DNA of 17,091 nucleotides. Origin: Chitinophaga pinensis. GTDB lineage: Bacteria > Bacteroidota > Bacteroidia > UKL13-3. The notes under the pieces were generated by a model. That model was not told the origin of the DNA. It ran no database searches and saw only the letters and a program-made list of their open reading frames with translations. The translations under genes were made by a program, and so were the position numbers. Of the stretch, positions 16,501-17,091 are shown piece by piece; within the stretch, counting starts at the first letter, position 1, and every line of letters starts with the position of its first letter. The stretch is taken from assembly GCA_945875195.1 (NCBI GenBank), contig CAMCJW010000025.1, positions 1 through 17,091 of the forward strand, read 5' to 3'.

Positions 16501-16879
16501 TCAAAATGCGGTATTTGAACAAAAAGACCCATTGCTTATTTATAAATTAGAATCATTCAATTTGTTTAAAAGCATGTTGTCTCGTATTAACAAGCAAGTA
16601 TTAGGCATGTTGTTTAAGAGCTTTATTCCCGTTGAAAATGCATCGGAAGTAAAGCAAGCCGAACAGCCAAAGAAGGTTGATACTAGCAGATTAAAAACTT
16701 CGAGAACAGATGATTTAGCAGATGCACAACGCAATACCCAATCTGCTGTTCAAGGAAGCAGTGAAGTGCAAAAACCAGCTCAAATAAAAGGGGTTGTTAA
16801 AATAGGCAGAAACGATCCTTGTCCTTGCGGAAGTGGCAAAAAATACAAATCGTGCCACGGAAAAGAGGAAATTAATTAA
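13550..16879 (+). CDS. secA: Preprotein translocase ATPase SecA
   Basis: SecA is the ATPase that drives unfolded preproteins through SecYEG. With the ATG at 13550 (MIGSIFKGITKIFG) it has 1109 residues, the long form common in Bacteroidota. The frame is open 14 codons further upstream, but those residues do not look like a SecA start. Visible motifs are Walker A ATGEGKT (GEGKT at 200-204), the Walker B DEVDS box (305-309) followed by DDARTPLIISG, NMAGRGTDI (691-699) and RQLRGRAGRQGDPG, and the C-terminal zinc-binding SEC-C motif PCPCGSGKKYKSCHG with Cys1091, Cys1093, Cys1102 and His1103, which contacts SecB or ribosomes. An extra charged region at about 470-490 (EEEEKAKRKEQ) lies in an insertion within the first ATPase domain. 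deoC follows 13 bp later and is probably co-transcribed. Confidence 0.97.
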   Translation: MIGSIFKGITKIFGSKSDRDLKELNPVVGLVNEAFAKLQSLSDNDLRNKTQQLKDQIKERLAVIDQEIDELKIESQVADMDLIDKDNLFKRIDQLKKNRDTELELVLNDILPDAFAVVKETARRFAENKQLVVKATDWDKEMSARTKVKKPVTIEGDKAIWGNTWEAAGQSVTWNMVHYDVQLIGGLVLHKGRIAEMATGEGKTLVSTLPSYLNSLAGLGVHIVTVNDYLARRDCEWNGPLFEFHGISVDCIDYHQPNSAERRKAYQADITYGTNNEFGFDYLRDNMANSLDELVQRKHHFAMVDEVDSVLIDDARTPLIISGPVPRGDDQQFYALKSRIEKLVNVQKAYVNTALTDAKRLIAANNEKEGGFKLLQAYRGLPKNSALIKFLGEPGMKQILTKTENYYMQDQQKEMHKIDADLYFVIDEKINSVDLSEKGVEQITNSGEDPHFFIIPDVGSEIAELEKSTIEEEEKAKRKEQLMLDFTIKSERIHTINQLLKAYCMFDRDIEYIIQDSKVKIVDEQTGRVLDGRRYSDGLHQAIEAKENVKVEAATQTYATVTLQNFFRMYHKLCGMTGTATTEAGEFWEIYKLDVVEIPTNRNITRKDEEDVIYKTKREKYNAVIDEIVKLTEAGRPVLVGTTSVEVSELLGRMLTMRKIKHNVLNAKQHQREADIVAEAGQKSGVTIATNMAGRGTDIKLGEGVKEVGGLAIIGTERHESRRVDRQLRGRAGRQGDPGSSKFYVSLEDDLMRLFGSERIASIMDRLGMKEGENIEHSMITKNIERAQRRVEQNNFGTRKRLLEYDDVMNSQREVIYSKRRNALYGDKLELDISNMLADTCEEIVETYQDIKNYNEFKFEVMRIFAHEPKLTEDEFLGGKTEAVGDKLFAELLQHYHQKTQDMALVAWPVIKDVYSNRGSQFESIAVPVSDGIHNMQIPVNLQKAFETEAKEISKTFEKYASLFVIDNDWKEHLREMDDLKQSSQNAVFEQKDPLLIYKLESFNLFKSMLSRINKQVLGMLFKSFIPVENASEVKQAEQPKKVDTSRLKTSRTDDLADAQRNTQSAVQGSSEVQKPAQIKGVVKIGRNDPCPCGSGKKYKSCHGKEEIN

Positions 16880-16892
16880 TACAGAAACAATA

Positions 16893-17091
16893 ATGAGCTT
16901 AGCAAATTATATAGAACACACCAATTTAAAACCTAATGCCACCTCAGATGACATTATAACTTTGTGCAATGAGGCCATTGAACATGGTTTTTACGGAGTG
17001 TGCGTACCACCTTATTTTGTGCAGCTAGCGAGAAAAACTCTTAAAAAAAACAATATCAAGGTTATAACGGTGGTAGGATTTCCTTTAGGCT
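16893..17091 (+). CDS. deoC: Deoxyribose-phosphate aldolase, N-terminal part
   Basis: Only the first 66 codons are in the window, and the gene runs off the right edge. It reads MSLANYIEHTNLKP, then EHGFYGVCVPPYFV and VITVVGFPLG. These correspond to the IDHT-LKP, VCV-P and VVGFPLG signatures at the start of DeoC. DeoC splits 2-deoxyribose-5-phosphate into acetaldehyde and glyceraldehyde-3-phosphate in deoxynucleoside breakdown. The Schiff-base lysine lies beyond the edge and cannot be checked. The 13-bp gap after secA suggests one operon, although the functions are unrelated. Confidence 0.92.
   Translation, partial: MSLANYIEHTNLKPNATSDDIITLCNEAIEHGFYGVCVPPYFVQLARKTLKKNNIKVITVVGFPLG

Overview
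The window looks like chromosomal DNA of a member of the Bacteroidota. The evidence is a secreted protein with a type IX secretion C-terminal sorting domain, an archaeal-type ProS of 491 residues, a long SecA of 1109 residues, Rhs core text of the Bacteroidota kind (YRFSFNGQEKDDEV...DARLGRRWNVDP), TAnnTTTG-type -7 boxes, and AT-rich spacers with few clear Shine-Dalgarno sites. Genus and species cannot be fixed from this sequence alone.

Layout. (1) 146-3201, minus strand, is an accessory Rhs tip module. It starts with the C-terminal part of an Rhs protein carrying a predicted papain-like (NlpC/P60/CHAP-like) peptidoglycan amidase toxin. Two bases later comes a small predicted lipoprotein that is a good candidate for its immunity protein, and then a short decayed second copy of the Rhs core. 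(2) 3202-3624 is a non-coding spacer with low-complexity pyrimidine repeats. (3) 3625-6458, plus strand, is a tightly packed run: rlmD (23S rRNA m5U methyltransferase), a 125-aa protein of unknown function, and a family 2 glycosyltransferase. (4) 6430-7286, minus strand, is aroQ (type II 3-dehydroquinase) followed by a GNAT acetyltransferase that runs 29 bp into the glycosyltransferase gene. (5) 7390-8067, plus strand, is a small type IX-secreted protein with a recognisable promoter. (6) 8068-8616 is a spacer holding a composite inverted repeat built from several small hairpins. (7) 8617-11678, minus strand, is a two-gene unit: a Gly/Tyr/Asn-rich lipoprotein and an outer-membrane beta-barrel protein. 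(8) 11775-13250, plus strand, is proS. (9) 13550 to the end, plus strand, is secA followed by the start of deoC, which is cut by the window edge.

Most of the window is housekeeping: translation (rlmD, proS), protein export (secA), the shikimate pathway (aroQ) and deoxynucleoside catabolism (deoC), plus envelope proteins. The parts most worth a second look are the Rhs toxin/immunity module with its orphan core remnant, the composite hairpin element at about 8154-8437, and an exact 16-base sequence present three times, two of them right after stop codons.
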